A DNA stretch of 64,000 nt from Manihot esculenta (Eukaryota; Streptophyta; Magnoliopsida; Malpighiales; Euphorbiaceae), in contig NC_035169.2 of NCBI RefSeq assembly GCF_001659605.2, positions 9,995,255 to 10,059,254 on the forward strand. Direction: 5' to 3'. Numbering within the stretch: position 1 is the stretch's first letter; every line of letters starts with the position of its first letter. The notes under the pieces were generated by a model. That model was not told where the DNA came from, did no database searches, and saw nothing but the letters and a program-made list of their open reading frames with translations. Below are positions 12,891 to 24,657 of the stretch, piece by piece. The position numbers were made by a program, and so were the translations under genes.

Positions 12891-13569
12891 ATAATTATTA
12901 AATTTTTATTTGCTAGAAATATTTAAATTTTTATTTCGCTATAAAATTTAATAAAAAATTAAAAGAATACTTATTAATTACACTTTTATATCTAAATAAA
13001 TATTGAGTAATTACACATATAGTATTTTAATTTAGAGGTATGTAATAATAAAATACTTTATATTTCAATTTATAACATAAAGGCTTTCAATTTTTAATTT
13101 AAGTTACTTATTATGACTTGTCATCTTTTAGAATAATTTTTTTTATCTCTTTCGTAATTGGCACTTGTCAATAAAAATTAATTATATATATATATAAAAA
13201 AAAGATTAAATGCATGCTTGTATATGTAAATTGAAATCAATAGGCAAGGAATGGTAACTAAATCAAAACTTAGGGAAATAGCTTGTGGCCTTCATCTTCT
13301 CACTTCTACAATTTTGTCAAATTTAAACTGTACTTAATAACTTTTGACTTATTTTTTATTAATTTGAAATAATTAATGCAATTTATTTTAATAGTCTTTT
13401 TTTTAAATATAAATTTCATTAAACATATAAAAAACTTAATATAGAAGATTTATACTAATTTAAATGGGTAGGGCCCATGATACTCAACTTAAAATCTAAA
13501 ATATTAAGTGAAAAAATCTAGAGCAACATCAGACTGTATAGTATCATTCAAAAAATTTGAAAATAAAAA
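12891..13569. other. AT-rich spacer
   Basis: No ORF, RNA gene or clear repeat is recognisable. A short TA run lies near 13180-13195. Confidence 0.5.
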
Positions 13570-14640
13570 TCAATAAGTAATACTTATATAAGAAATAGAC
13601 TGCCTAGCCAGGACATGAGCAATCATATTTGATTGTCTTCTAACTCACAATAAGGTCCAAAGAGATTTTTGCATCAAAAGAAATTTACAAGTTGATCAGA
13701 TTCGAAAAAATCCTTATGTTGAAATAACACACAGCATCAACCACATCTTTTGAATCGAGTTCAATATCAATGTTATTAGTGCTATAGGATTCAAGCCACT
13801 ATAGAGATTCATCAAAGCATTCACTTCAGCCATTTTGAACTGAATATTACCTCTCAAATGACTAGAAAATACTACAATACGCAAAATGGTGCCATATTTA
13901 ATAATTTCAAATTGACTAATTACTCCAGTATCTACATTATATTTAAATCTCTCCACACTAGATGCTTGCCAATGACTATTCGTAACATGTTAATGGCTTC
14001 CAATAGCTCCTCCTGTAGGAAGTTGAAGATTTAACCAAGAAGATAAACAGAACTTTACTGCCCGAACAATTTGATGAGGAACTGAGTGTTGATCACGCCA
14101 TAAATGAGTATTTCTCTCATTCCAAATACTCCATAACAACATAAAAGTCTTGCCTTGCAAAGAGATATCAGACAAATCCAATACAATTTGAATCAAAATA
14201 AAACTATTAGGCATATTTTGATTTAGAATAGAAAAACCCAAGATCCTCCAACACTAAACTGCAACATGACAGTGAAAATGGACATGTAGATCATTCTCAT
14301 CAATTCCACAAATCTTACACCGAGTAATAATATTAACTCCTTTCAGAACCAGAAATACATTAGAAGGTAGAATAACTCTACTGACTTGCCATAAAAATTT
14401 TTTCACTTTTGGTGACACATGTAGTTTTTAAAGTTTCTTCCATGAGCATGGCATAATTGACTCCTCAAAGCTTTCATCTATACTAACTAACAAGCCATAC
14501 CCAAATTTTACAGAACATAATCTATTATGTATATAATGCTAGATTCATTTATCTAACTGTCTAGATATGCTAAAAGCAATATTTAATACACAAGCAATGT
14601 CACTGGAAAGTAACAATTCTGATTATATACATCACTTATA
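13570..14640 (-). pseudogene. Decayed LINE ORF2: reverse-transcriptase zinc-binding and RNase H domains
   Basis: On the minus strand, broken reading frames spell the C-terminal half of a plant L1-type ORF2. Around 14250-14430 is a zinc-binding (zf-RVT) region (..CKICGIDENDLHVHFHC..). It is followed by LLWSIWNERNTHLWRDQ near 14085-14140, by RNase H-like pieces near 13880-13956 (ERFKYNVDTG), and by SNMIAHVLARQ just before a stop at 13570-13572. The last motif is the usual end of the RVT_3 RNase H domain. Several stops and frameshifts separate the pieces. No upstream reverse-transcriptase core is visible, so the copy is 5'-truncated. Confidence 0.75.
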
Positions 14641-14699
14641 AATTTAATTTTATTATGATACAGAATGAAAGCTTCATTTACTTCAATCTTTATTTAGAA

Positions 14700-14704
14700 C
14701 GGTA
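14700..14704. repeat. Target-site duplication CGGTA, left copy
   Basis: The five bases before the left LTR are repeated directly after the right LTR at 31348-31352, which fixes both ends of the large element. Confidence 0.93.
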
Positions 14705-15208
14705 TGATGATCTGAGATCCAGAAAATAGGGTTTTACAATGGGTTCTGTAAAACTAGAAAAACTTAGACCTAGAGGAGAGTATTTCTCCTTTTTTATGTT
14801 TCCTTTTGTCTGCTAGTGACGTGTTAACAGAACGTATATCATTGGACCACCTGTCCCTGCTACGTTGATACGGATGTATGAGGGAATCAGATCTCTGTCC
14901 CATGCATAATGGCCCCTGATTCTCCTTGGGAGCGCATGCGTATGGACCCACGTGACGGACAGGTGGGTCTCCCTCCTGATTCCGGACTGGACCGGAAGAT
15001 AAGTCACGGGCTGAGCCCAAGAAGGATCTATTCATCGGCCCCCAAGAGGTTAAGCCGGCCTGATTGAGGAAATGGGTTGGAGTCCGATCTGGAGGGGAAC
15101 GGGTTGGACCAGTCTCTCAAGGAAGGCCTTGGACCCACCTCCCCCAAAGGATGGGCTCACGATATGGGCCTGGCCCCAGTCCGAGGTGGAGAAATCTAGC
15201 GATCATCA
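14705..15208 (-). repeat. 3' LTR (left) of the large gypsy element
   Basis: 504 bp, from TGATGATCTGAG to GCGATCATCA. It matches the right LTR base for base over long stretches, with scattered substitutions, once the solo LTR inserted there is removed (505 bp). The bases just inside (15209 onward) read on the minus strand as GAGAAGGTAAATGGGCAAT, a plausible polypurine tract. The right LTR shares the terminal inverted repeat TGATGA/TCATCA. Confidence 0.92.
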
Positions 15209-15453
15209 ATTGCCCATTTACCTTCTCATCAGTTATTGCCCGACTGATGAGGGGGTAAATACCGAAGATCATTATGACCGCGCCGTCTAAGTACAGTCTG
15301 TCCCAAAACATCTTTTCATCTCGCTATTGTTTCAAATTTCAAATTTTCTCTGTCCTTTCGAAACCTTTGCTCTCTTTGGTCTTTTGCGCGATTTGTATTC
15401 ATCGTTCTTCTGCCTCAACCACTTTCAAGGTACGCTCTTCTCTTCATCCTCCC

Positions 15454-18400
15454 ATGGATAGCCCAAAGATTCCCGACGTTCTTAGAGTAAAGTCAAATGT
15501 TACTCCTTCCTCTCTGAACAACTTCTTTTCCAGGGAGTACTTAGATACCCCTCTTTTTCGTATTCGGGCTCCATACCCAAACGAAAGGATCGTTCTTCCT
15601 GATCCTCCCCCTTCTGACCTAATCGATCCCCAAAAGGATCTTAGCCTAGTCTTTTTCGCTAAACAGAGGGAGTTTGGCTTAACCTTCCCCTTTTCTCTTT
15701 TCTTTACCGAGGTCTTCCGGTACTTCAGGATAACCCCTCAGATGTTAGTTCCCAATTCCATTCTGTTCATGTCTTCTTTTGAATCTGTGTGCTTGAGCTG
15801 GGGGTTCACACCCACGGTGCACTTATTCGTATCCTTCTTCCGGCTAGTCAGAGCAACCCAGGGTTTTTATTATTTTTCCCCTCGTGGGGGGCTTTCAATT
15901 TTTTCGGGTCATAAAGACTCAATAAAGGGCTGGATGGAGGGCTTTGCAGTAGTGGAGCTCAAGAAGGAGTCCGGGCTCATCTGGGACCTAGAGCTTTCTT
16001 GGGAGGATGTTTCACTGAACTGCAATGACCTGCCCCAGCTGAGGCTTACTGAACAAGTTGGGTATATTCGACTGACTTCTGTTGAAAAGAAGTATGATGT
16101 CGAGAAATGTATGTTTGTGTCAAATCTCTGTGATATTAGAAACGCGGGTATTTTACTTCATCTAATCGTGTTATTTTATCCTTGAGAATTTTGTGGCAAG
16201 TTGTCTTACTTTGCGCTGATTTTGGATTTTTGCAGCCTCCGACGTGAAGATGGACCAGATCAAGCCCCCGAAGAACCTTATATTGTCTCGCGAGAGCATG
16301 AACGCGGGTCTGGATGCCCTCCGGGCTGGGCAGTTGGTGAAAGAGGCTACCTAGGAGGTGGCCAAGACTATTTCTATCAGGACGGTGGGTAAGCCTCTTG
16401 CTCCACCCTCCTCCCGAGCTTCCCAACCGAGTATTCGGGGCGCCAGGTCTTCCAAGCTTTCCAGCTGCAGCAGGTCGAGCTCAGCTCCCCAATCTTCCCA
16501 AACCTCCATGCCTCAGCGGGCTTCTATTGCAAAGACGGAGGGGGCTCCGAAGGCTGTTGCTAAATCAACTAAAGACTCCGAGCTCATGAGGATGGATGAT
16601 CTTCAGTCCTCTGCTGACGTCTCTGTGGAGCTTCTGGAGATTGCCCCCACTGATGAGGGGGCCCTAGGAACACAATTGAGGCCGTCCCAAAAGGACAAAA
16701 TGCCCAAGAAGTTTCTCCTGGGGTCGTCCCTACAAGGGGTGTTGAATCTGAGCCAGCGGAGGGGGCTCCTCCTCGAAGGGAGACAACAATTGTTCCTCGG
16801 GGCGCTACCAAGGAGGTCGGGGGTAAGCGTCCTGCTCCCTCTGACACTCTTGCCTCTGTTGCTAAGAAATCCCGAGCATCCAGACGTACTGCCCCTACCC
16901 TGCCTCCGCTCGAGAAGAAGAAGACCTCGGTGGTGCCCCTGCTTTTTGCTCCCGACAATGATATTCTGAACGCAGAGGATATCACCCATCAGTCTCCAGT
17001 GACCGTGGTCGCTGAAATAATCCGAGAGCGAATGTTCGGTGGAGTCACACAAGCTTCAGATCCTCGTTTGTTGGCTCTTTCTGGCCATCTGGCCAGCTCT
17101 ACTCAGGAGCAAGTGGCCTTCCGGGCTCAGTCTAGGGAGCAGCTGGGGAATATTGCTAGGGAGATGCTCCTGATGGTGAGTCTTGCTTGATTCCCTTCTT
17201 GTTCTTAATTTGTTTATGCCTTTCCTTACCCCCTAGCCTTATTTGTCTTCCCTTTTACCAGGTCACTGGCCTATTCATGGAGATAGATGCCCGAGACCAC
17301 GCTCTCAGGGATTCTGTGAACCGTCGTGTCGAAGAGGTGCGCCTTGAGGAAAATTTATCCGCGACCAGTGATGCCCGGGGCAATCTTGCCGCTGTCAAGG
17401 AGGACTACAGGTCCCTCCAGTTTGACTTGCGCGCGGCCTTGGAGGCCAGTAAGCAAGCTGAGGAAGAGGCTGCTAAGGTGCAAAAGCATGCCCAGTCCCT
17501 GGAAGCAGAGTTATCTTACGGTCGAAAGGTTCTTAAAGAGTCTGATGAGAGGGTAGCTGCAGCAGAGGTTCATTGTGAAGAAGTTTTAAAGCAGCTGTCC
17601 TCCATGGCGGAGGCCTTTCGTGAAAGGGATGATGCCGTGAGTCAGAGGGAGGAGGTCCAGCATCAAAATGAGCAGTTAAAGGCAGATTTTGATGCCATGC
17701 TGACTCAAAGGAATGAAGATCTAGCTCGGGTTGTGGTTCTGGAGCAGGAGCTGAGCAAGCAAGTTAACAACGTTAAGGACTTGACTTTGGCAGCAGAGAA
17801 GTCTCACCTTCAGAACCAGCAGCTCTGCCAACAAGTCGAATCCTTGGAGAAGAAGCGCTCGGCCCTGCTCGAAGAAGCCAAGCTGGCTGAAGATAAGACC
17901 CAGCTGGAGTGTGAGAGGCGTTTGATGGAGTACAGGGCATCCTCCGAGCTGGAGAAGGAGATTGAACAGGCCTGTGAAGCTCGTCTTCAGGCTTACAAGG
18001 ACTCTCCTGAGTTGAAGGCGAAGATTGCTGAGGCTAGCCAGGCACGACTTGCGGAGTACAAAGCCTCTGATGAGATGAAGCTCGCTATTTGGTGCAAAGG
18101 TTTCTGCATGTTTATGTCCGGTTTCAACAGGGGTTTGAGAGATTCCAGACTTGCTCTTTCTACCCCTCTAGCAAAGCTCCGAGCTGCTGAGGTGGATTCT
18201 GATGGCGAGGACGTACTTTACGGGGAGGATGACCTGCCCATGCCTAAGGGAACCTCTCGCACTGTAGCTGGGCCTTCTGAGGCTGAACCCGAGCTGGGGA
18301 GCGAAGATGCTGGGCTCCAGGGGCAGGAGTTAGTACCTTTTGTGGGTACAGGGGGGCCTGAGCCAGAAGGCGTTGGGTCTCCCATAGGCAGTGATGTAAA

Positions 18401-18536
18401 GAATGTAAATACAGATAATGTGGATAGTGTAGATGGTGCAGGGGATAATGTAGATACTAGTTTAGCTGATGATAATGCCTCGAAGTATGTAAGTCCTTTA
18501 AGGACAATCTTTCCTCCAACAATCTTAGATAATTAG
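15454..18536 (+). pseudogene. Antisense accessory gene of the retrotransposon (three exons, nearly intact)
   Basis: It is encoded opposite to gag-pol, between pol and the 3' LTR. I model exons at 15454-16147, 16236-17175 and 17262-18536, with introns GTATTT..TTGCAG (phase 1) and GTGAGT..TACCAG (phase 0). Exon 1 resembles the 'putative gypsy type transposon' family (PF04195): LNNFFSREYLDTP, IVLPDPPPSDLIDP, FFTEVFRYFRITPQML, GFYYFSPRGG. Exon 2 is Ser/Pro/Lys-rich and probably disordered, ending with a short conserved helix region. Exon 3 (424 residues) is a long charged coiled coil with repeats such as QACEARLQAYKDSPELKAK, then an acidic tail. Damage is small: a TAG at 16352-16354 and one frame change in exon 2 near 16640-16680. 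Extra ORFs, some antisense, are known in Tat-lineage elements; their function is unknown. Confidence 0.8.
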
Positions 18537-19877
18537 ATTGTAAATTTTCCTTTACTTTTAATGAAATTTTACTTTTGCTTATCCTTCATATTTGAGTTGT
18601 TCTTGCTTCTATTTGTCCAAATGGAATACTTAAACAATGTACTTCATAATTTTTCTAAGGAATCCTCTGTGCTATTTTTCCATTTTTGCCTTCAAATCTG
18701 TTAGAACTGAAATTCTATCAGTTGACTGAGCTTTTAACTTATAAATTTCTCCATTTCATTAAGGCACTCTTATCTGTAAGCTTTTTCCGAGCTGGACTAG
18801 CTTTAACTGTGAGCTCAGTTTTTAACAGTGATCAAGGCTTTCAACTTACGAGTTTTTATCCTCGTTACTTTATTAATGTGAGCTCGGGCGCATAGCCTTT
18901 GCTGAGTAATAATAAGTCAAATCATGTACATGTCGCAATGATGAGTAAGGCTCGTCTTTCTACCTTTAGTTCTGTCTTGATAGGGACTGGAGCTGAGGTT
19001 TTATCTGCTTCGTGCCATTAGATTTTCCTCGGATTGCCCCTTTACTTCCTCAGTATTTATTACATGAATAGTGAGGGAGTAGATCCCTATACTTCATTTG
19101 TACTTGCACGGCTTCTTTTTAGGCGATTTTACTTCGCTTTCTGGTTGTGAGCTCGGATGTCTGGTCCTCCTCGAGGTGATCCTTTGTCAATCGGTGCAAC
19201 TTAATATGCGTGCTCCACTGGGATGGGGAGTTCGGCCTTTGTCGTTTTCCTTCTTCTTGGGTTATTCTTGCTAAATGTTTGTTCATGGCAAACTGACTCG
19301 AGCTGTGAGCACAGTCCTTTGCCTTCGTTTATCCTCCTATGTGTTCCAGCATTTATGGGCCTTTTCATAGAGGGAGCTCGCTTCTCTGTTATTTCCTCTA
19401 TACTTAGCTTCATTCTTCCTGAGTGTTTCATGTTGCGAGTCTATCTGAGCTGGGAGCTCGGTTCTTTGCTCTTTGCTTAGGCTTTTATGCCTATAGCCTG
19501 TGATGCTTCTTGTACCCCTGAGTGTTTTCCGGGCCCTTTGCTGTTTAGACCTCTCTCTAGGCTAGTTGAGCTAGTTTAGTGCCAGCGGTCAATTCTCGAG
19601 GTCGGTGCCTCTTATGATTATCCCTATTTCTCTGTATTTTGATACGCATTTTGCTTAGGATTCACTTTGCCTTTAATTCGGTCTTCCTATTGGATTTTCC
19701 AGTACCGAGCTCATTTTTTGAGGTCGGCATGGTGCTTTGGCACTCTTGGCTATTGTGCCCCAAGCTCCTTCGGGAGGTCGGAGTCTGGTTTTTCATTGGT
19801 AGCTTAGGACTCATCTTTCGCGTGAGATCGGAGCTGTATTTTTATGAGTTGTCCCTGCACATGATATTGGGAATTTT
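18537..19877. other. Non-coding internal region of the large element with GAGCTCGG motifs
   Basis: This follows the stop of the antisense gene. It has no coherent ORF on either strand. Variants of GAGCTCGG and GAGGTCGG recur about every 60-150 bases, as they do in the matching part of the second copy (62100-63000), so the stretch belongs to the element. Confidence 0.7.
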
Positions 19878-20223
19878 TGCTCCGGGAGGTCTTTAAGATC
19901 CTCACCGGCCGTTTTTGTTTTGTTTTTTCGGGAGTTCTAGGGGATCCCGGTCTTCTTTGTTTTCCCGAGAGTTCTAGGGGATCCCGGTTTTCGTGCTCCG
20001 GGAGGTCTTTAAGATCCTCACCGGCCGTTTTTGTTTTGTTTTCCCGGGAGTTCTAGGGGATCCCGGTCTTCTTTGTTTTTCCAGGAGTTTTAGGGAATCC
20101 CGGTCTTCGTGCTCCGGGAGGTCTTTAAGATCCTCACCGGCCGTTTTTGTTTTGTTTTCCCGGGAGTTCTAGGGGATCCCGGTCTTCTACCTCTGAGGTC
20201 TCTATGTCTTAGGGTCTTCATTG
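19878..20223. repeat. 116-bp minisatellite (about 2.7 units) and start of the 96-bp array
   Basis: Units begin TGCTCCGGGAGGTCTTTAAG at 19878, 19994 and 20110. Each contains CACCGGCCGTTTTTG and copies of GGGAGTTCTAGGGGATCCCGG. The last unit runs into CTACCTCTGAGGTCTCTATG (20187-20223), the tail of the 96-bp repeat that continues at 26391 on the far side of the nested element. Confidence 0.9.
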
Positions 20224-20228
20224 CCAGG

Positions 20229-21957
20229 TGACAGGAGCGGTTGTCGAAGCCGGTCAAAAATAACCTTCTTGGTTACCTACAATTTACAACTGCAGATAGT
20301 GGTGAAGGATCGAATCCACAGAGAATTGATTACCTATTTATTTATCCCAATCAAGACCAAAAGAACTAATTGGAAACACAATAGAAAGCAAGTAATTGCA
20401 AATAGAACAAAAGTAAAATGCAAGGAAAGTAAAAAAAGGGGGGTTTTGAGATGATTTGATTAACAACTATTGAAAGCAATTAAAACAGCAAATAATCAAA
20501 ATAAAACAAGAAATCAATATGAGAAAAGTCTAGTTGAAGATATGGATCCACTTTGGTTGTTTGGGTTGATCATTGAAACATGGTTATCTTGATTGATTCA
20601 ATAGGTTGGTTATGGGGGTGGAAGACACTTCTCACCACCATGTCTTTCCTTATGAACAAACTGATTAGGGAACGTCTTCTAACCAATTACTAATCAACAA
20701 ATTGCCAAGGAACGTCCTTGGGCCATAGGCATCAAAACAATTGCTAATTGCATGAAGAACAAGAAAGATCCAAACCCTAGCTACTCAAACGCATGAGATG
20801 TTGCTAGATCATGCAATTCCTTAGTTTTTACACCAAGTGTTCTTAGATCAGAATATTTCCAGCAATTACGGACTAACAAATATCCTAATCAACAATCAAT
20901 TAACTTTGCAATTAAGAGTCAAGTGGCCAATTTGATCAAAACAACAAAGCAATCTTGGAATTAAGCATCAATTGCATGAATATTGAATAAAATCAAAGAC
21001 AAAAGTTTCTGTTCAGATCTCACAACCCTTTAAACAACTTTAGTTTCAAGCAATCCTCAACTAGAAAAAGGGTTTCAGCCACTCATGGCTGAACCAAAAC
21101 AGAAAATAGATGAAAAGAAAGCAAGAAGATGAAGAACTAAGGTGGAGAAGGGGCTGCCCTTGCTTGGCCGAATTTGGGAGGATGAATTCTACCTCTTCTA
21201 GGCTTCTTGAAGGCTTTAAATATGTCTTGGGAGGCTGCCTAGGGTTTCAGGGCAGTCCATGAGTCTTTTAGAGGCTGCCCAAAGTGCCATTGGTCCAACA
21301 TGTGCCTTCTATGTGCATGTGTGAAGGGAAAAACGTGGAGCATGTCTTGAATTGCAAGTGGGGGGCTCTTTGGTCTTTTAATTACTGTCCAAGGTCTTCA
21401 AGATACTGCCCAAAGTGTGTCCAAGAGGCTGTCCACGTTTTTGGAGGTTGCCCATTCACTAAAGAGGAAGTTGGAGCCTCCTTTTGAATTTTGAATGTGC
21501 ATGGCACTAAGTAGGAAACATATGATCTTTGGATTTTCTTTCCTTAATAAGGGGGATCTTGAAATCCAATATCTGAATATGAATCTTGGAGATTTGAATT
21601 TCAAAATACTTTCCTTCTTTGGCTCTTCAATTATGGCAGCTTGAGATGTGGCTTCTAGAATAAGGAAAAGGCAACTTGCTGATTTGAAATTCGAATTTCA
21701 AATTGCTTTGGCTGAATGTTCTTTCCTTCTTTGCCACTTTCCTTATTTAGAACTTTCCATATTTAGCTTGACTTGATTTCAACTTGGCAGGCTTGCTCTC
21801 CTTTGCTCCAAATAAGGCAGTTTTAGGGGTATTTTCTCCAAAGTGTCCTTTTACACCATTTTCTGCAAAATAATATTAAAAGCACTAAATTAAGCAGAAA
21901 TCATGTAAATATTCATCAATAATATTAATATAAAATGGACTAAATTATGCTCTATCA
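20229..21957 (-). repeat. 3' LTR (left) of the nested element
   Basis: 1729 bp, nearly identical to 24658-26390; the few differences seen include small indels near the start. It has no coding content of its own. It contains repeated short phrases such as GGCTGCCCAAAGTG and GAGGCTGTCCACG. Confidence 0.93.
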
Positions 21958-22953
21958 AATACCCCCACACTTAGCCTTTTGCTTGTCCTCAAGCAAATAA
22001 ACATAATCAAATAAGCTTTCTTACTCTAGATCCTTATTTCCACTTAAGCTCTTACTCTAGACCCCTATTTTGAATCATTGTAGTGAAGAATATATGCATG
22101 AAGATTACCCACCTCTTTTCCTTGTTTCCCTTTGCTTACCATGGTTAGGATTTATTTTCCTCAAGAGAGACATGCACATTAATTTGTTAAGACTTTTTTT
22201 TCTAGCTTTTGGATTGACTTGCCCTTACCTTGAAGTACTTTATTCAAGCTTTTTGCACTTTAGATCTTACTTGGGAAGGTCACCAACCTATTTTTGATTT
22301 GAAGGTTTATATTTTTCAGTTGGTCACCTATCCAAGTGGCTACTTGCCTTGTTCATAGTCTTTTGACCATTGGAACAATTTTTCAATTTGTGCTTTTGAG
22401 GTCTTTGCCTTTACTGAATTTTATTTCTCTCAATGATTTGGGCAAATCAACACCAATTGTTAAATCAAGTCACATTAAGTTCATTCACACAATTTTCAAT
22501 TTATTCTCAATCAATTGAGGGTCATCAATATATTTTTCACCATGGCAAACTCAAAGATTCAATTCAAAAGGCAATTCTCAAACATGAATATAACCCACTG
22601 CAAGTGATTCAACATAAGTTTAAAGAGTTTTTACATCAATGGGGTCATGGAAAGAAAGACTCATTCAACCATAGTTCATCAGTTTGAGTAGAGCAAAACA
22701 AAAAGAAGAAGAAGAAGGTTGTGGTTGTGTGTGTTTTATTGAAAGCATAAATAACAAAAATGAAAAAAAATTTTCCTAATGCAAGCAAACTAAAGATTAA
22801 AGCAAAAGTAAAGTTAAAAGTAAAAATTCAGATATATGCACCCCCACACTTAAATCATGCATTGTCCTCAATGTATAAGAAACATAAAAGAACAAAGGAA
22901 ACTGAGTACTCCCCTGGGTGTAGTGTGCATGGTGCGATCCTCTTGATCAAGGC
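21958..22953 (-). other. Non-coding 3' internal part of the nested element with two PPT-like tracts
   Basis: On the minus strand the motif GAGGACAA..AAGTGTGGGGGT occurs twice: at about 21960-21995, directly next to the left LTR, and again at about 22840-22878. The first is in the right place for the functional polypurine tract. No ORF with family resemblance lies between them. Confidence 0.65.
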
Positions 22954-23397
22954 TCAAGTAATTGGAGAAGGGAAAAGAGTCCCAATTGCATTGAGCAAGA
23001 AGCGTAGCGCTCCTTTCGATTTGGTCATGAACCATCCTACTTTCTCCATGTACTCATGAAGTAACATGATGAGCTTCTCCTCTTTTAGATGAGGTGTGCC
23101 TCTAGCTTTTATATTTGCATTTTTGAGATGATTGGGAAGCACCTTGGACTCCAATTCATGTTTCTCCATGTGTAGCTGCAAATTGGTACTAAGATCTGGC
23201 AAAACAAACTCTACCTTATCCGGAGGTTTGGGAAGGCATTGATCTGTATGCTCCTTTGGTTTTGGCTCTTGGACTTCCACTTGTTCCTTGTGAGCATGGA
23301 CTGTTTGCGTTGGCTCTATGGCTGACATGGTTTCAGTTTGCTCCTTCTGCACAAGATTGGCTATTTCTCTTTTTATGACTGAAAATAAACTGAACAA
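22954..23397 (-). CDS. Uncharacterised ORF in the nested element
   Basis: A 147-residue open frame after the gag remnant. It is rich in Lys, Glu, Pro and His (for example EQVEVQEPKPKEHTDQ) and has no recognisable protease or reverse-transcriptase motif. It may be what remains of the gag-pol border after deletion. Whether it is translated is unknown. Confidence 0.35.
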   Translation of the reverse strand: MFSLFSVIKREIANLVQKEQTETMSAIEPTQTVHAHKEQVEVQEPKPKEHTDQCLPKPPDKVEFVLPDLSTNLQLHMEKHELESKVLPNHLKNANIKARGTPHLKEEKLIMLLHEYMEKVGWFMTKSKGALRFLLNAIGTLFPSPIT

Positions 23398-23714
23398 TAA
23401 TAAACTTAAAAATGAGATAAAAACTGGAAGTGTTGCAGGACTGTCTTGCGCAAGGCTTTTGGCAGAACTGGATCCAGGGGCCTCCTTTGCGCAAGGTCTG
23501 ACTGAAAGGGAGGACTGGAGGAGCTTGACTGTGTTGGAAGTTGAAAGGAAGCGATGGAGATGGTTTCAGTCTGCAATGAGAGCTGAGGTGAAGGGTCCGG
23601 CGGCCGAAAGATGGTGGAGTTCGGCGGCTGAAAAGTCATGGCTTCAGTTTGCGCAAGTCCTTCCTGAAGTGGTGCAACAGCATTTTCTTCATCCTCCGCT
23701 TGGCTGCAGTCTAC

Positions 23715-24623
23715 CTATTGGATGCAATAGTCAGTTTCTTTTAGTTCTGGTTCTTTCTGGCTCTCTTCCCTGCAAAGATCATCATTTAGTATATCATCAT
23801 AAAATACATCTTTACTCAAACGATCAATAATATCAAGACTATTAACAAGTTCTGCTTGATCAGTTTGTTTGGACAAACAGTTTTCTGGTTGTGTCTCTTC
23901 AGCAGCTTGTTCTTGTACTTGCGAACTTTCATCATCTTCCTCATCATCTTGAAACTCTTCCTCTCTTCTCAATATGTTTGCATTTTCTGCGGTGGCAATC
24001 CGCTGTTCGAGGTTTTGTAAAGCACTTACCATGGACTCCATCATCTTTTCAAGGTGCTGGGTGGAATTTAGAGGTGCTGGTTGGGCTTGATATCCTTGAT
24101 AATCCTGATAGTTGTTAGCCTCTGTATAACTGAAGTATGGATAGTCTCCCCAACCTGGATTGTATGTGTCATGGTAGGGATCATGTCTTGGCTGTTCATA
24201 GAATCCTCCATATGTATGAACTGGTTGGTCATCCTCATAAAGTGTAGGACATTGGGAAGTTAGGTGTCCCACATGTGCACAGATTCTACATGATTGAGAT
24301 AGCTTAAGTCGTCGAGCCTGTAGAGCTATGACATAGTCTTCCACAATAGAGGTTAGGTTAGGAATTTGAGAAGGGGGATTATATGTACTTACCTCATCCA
24401 TGATTCAGAGATGTTCGGCCATTGGTGCAAAGTTCGGAGGCTGGAGTGAAGGACTTTCGGCGGTTGAATGTTGAGATGGTTCGGCGGCCGAAGGTTGGGC
24501 AGAATGTTCTTCAGGCGCAGAGGCTTGCTTTCCTAGCCTTCTGAAGGTGCGTTCAATTTCTGGATCAAAGGGCAGAGTGTCCTTATGCTCAGACCTGGTC
24601 ATGAAAGAAAAATAAACAAACAA
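23715..24623 (-). pseudogene. Gag remnant of the nested element (core deleted, one in-frame stop)
   Basis: The frame starts near 24599 with a gag N-terminus (MTRSEHKDTLPFDPEIER), meets TGA at 24405-24407, and continues in the same frame from 24401 to 23715. The second part has a CCHC zinc knuckle, CRICAHVGHLTSQC (CX2CX4HX4C), then a Tyr/Pro/Gln-rich stretch and an acidic Glu/Asp/Gln tail. Between N-terminus and knuckle, the several-hundred-residue core that packages RNA in Athila-type Gag is absent. As it stands it could give only a short N-terminal peptide. Confidence 0.75.
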
Positions 24624-24633
24624 GTGAAATCAA

Positions 24634-24654
24634 TTCCCCGGCAACGGCGCCAAT
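24634..24654 (-). other. Primer-binding site of the nested element
   Basis: Read on the minus strand, TTGGCGCCGTTGCCGGGGA follows the 5' LTR end (..CTGTCA) after three or four A residues. It is complementary to the 3' end of plant tRNA-Asp, the primer known for Athila-like elements. Confidence 0.85.
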
Positions 24655-24657
24655 TTT

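Noticed and set aside
19878..20200. CRISPR-like regular repeats
   Set aside because: Units of 116 bp follow each other without unique spacers, in a plant retroelement; this is a minisatellite.
20221..20454. ORF repeated at 24697 in the nested element
   Set aside because: It lies in both LTR copies and is duplicated for that reason; it has no protein resemblance and is mostly Lys/Thr-rich LTR sequence.
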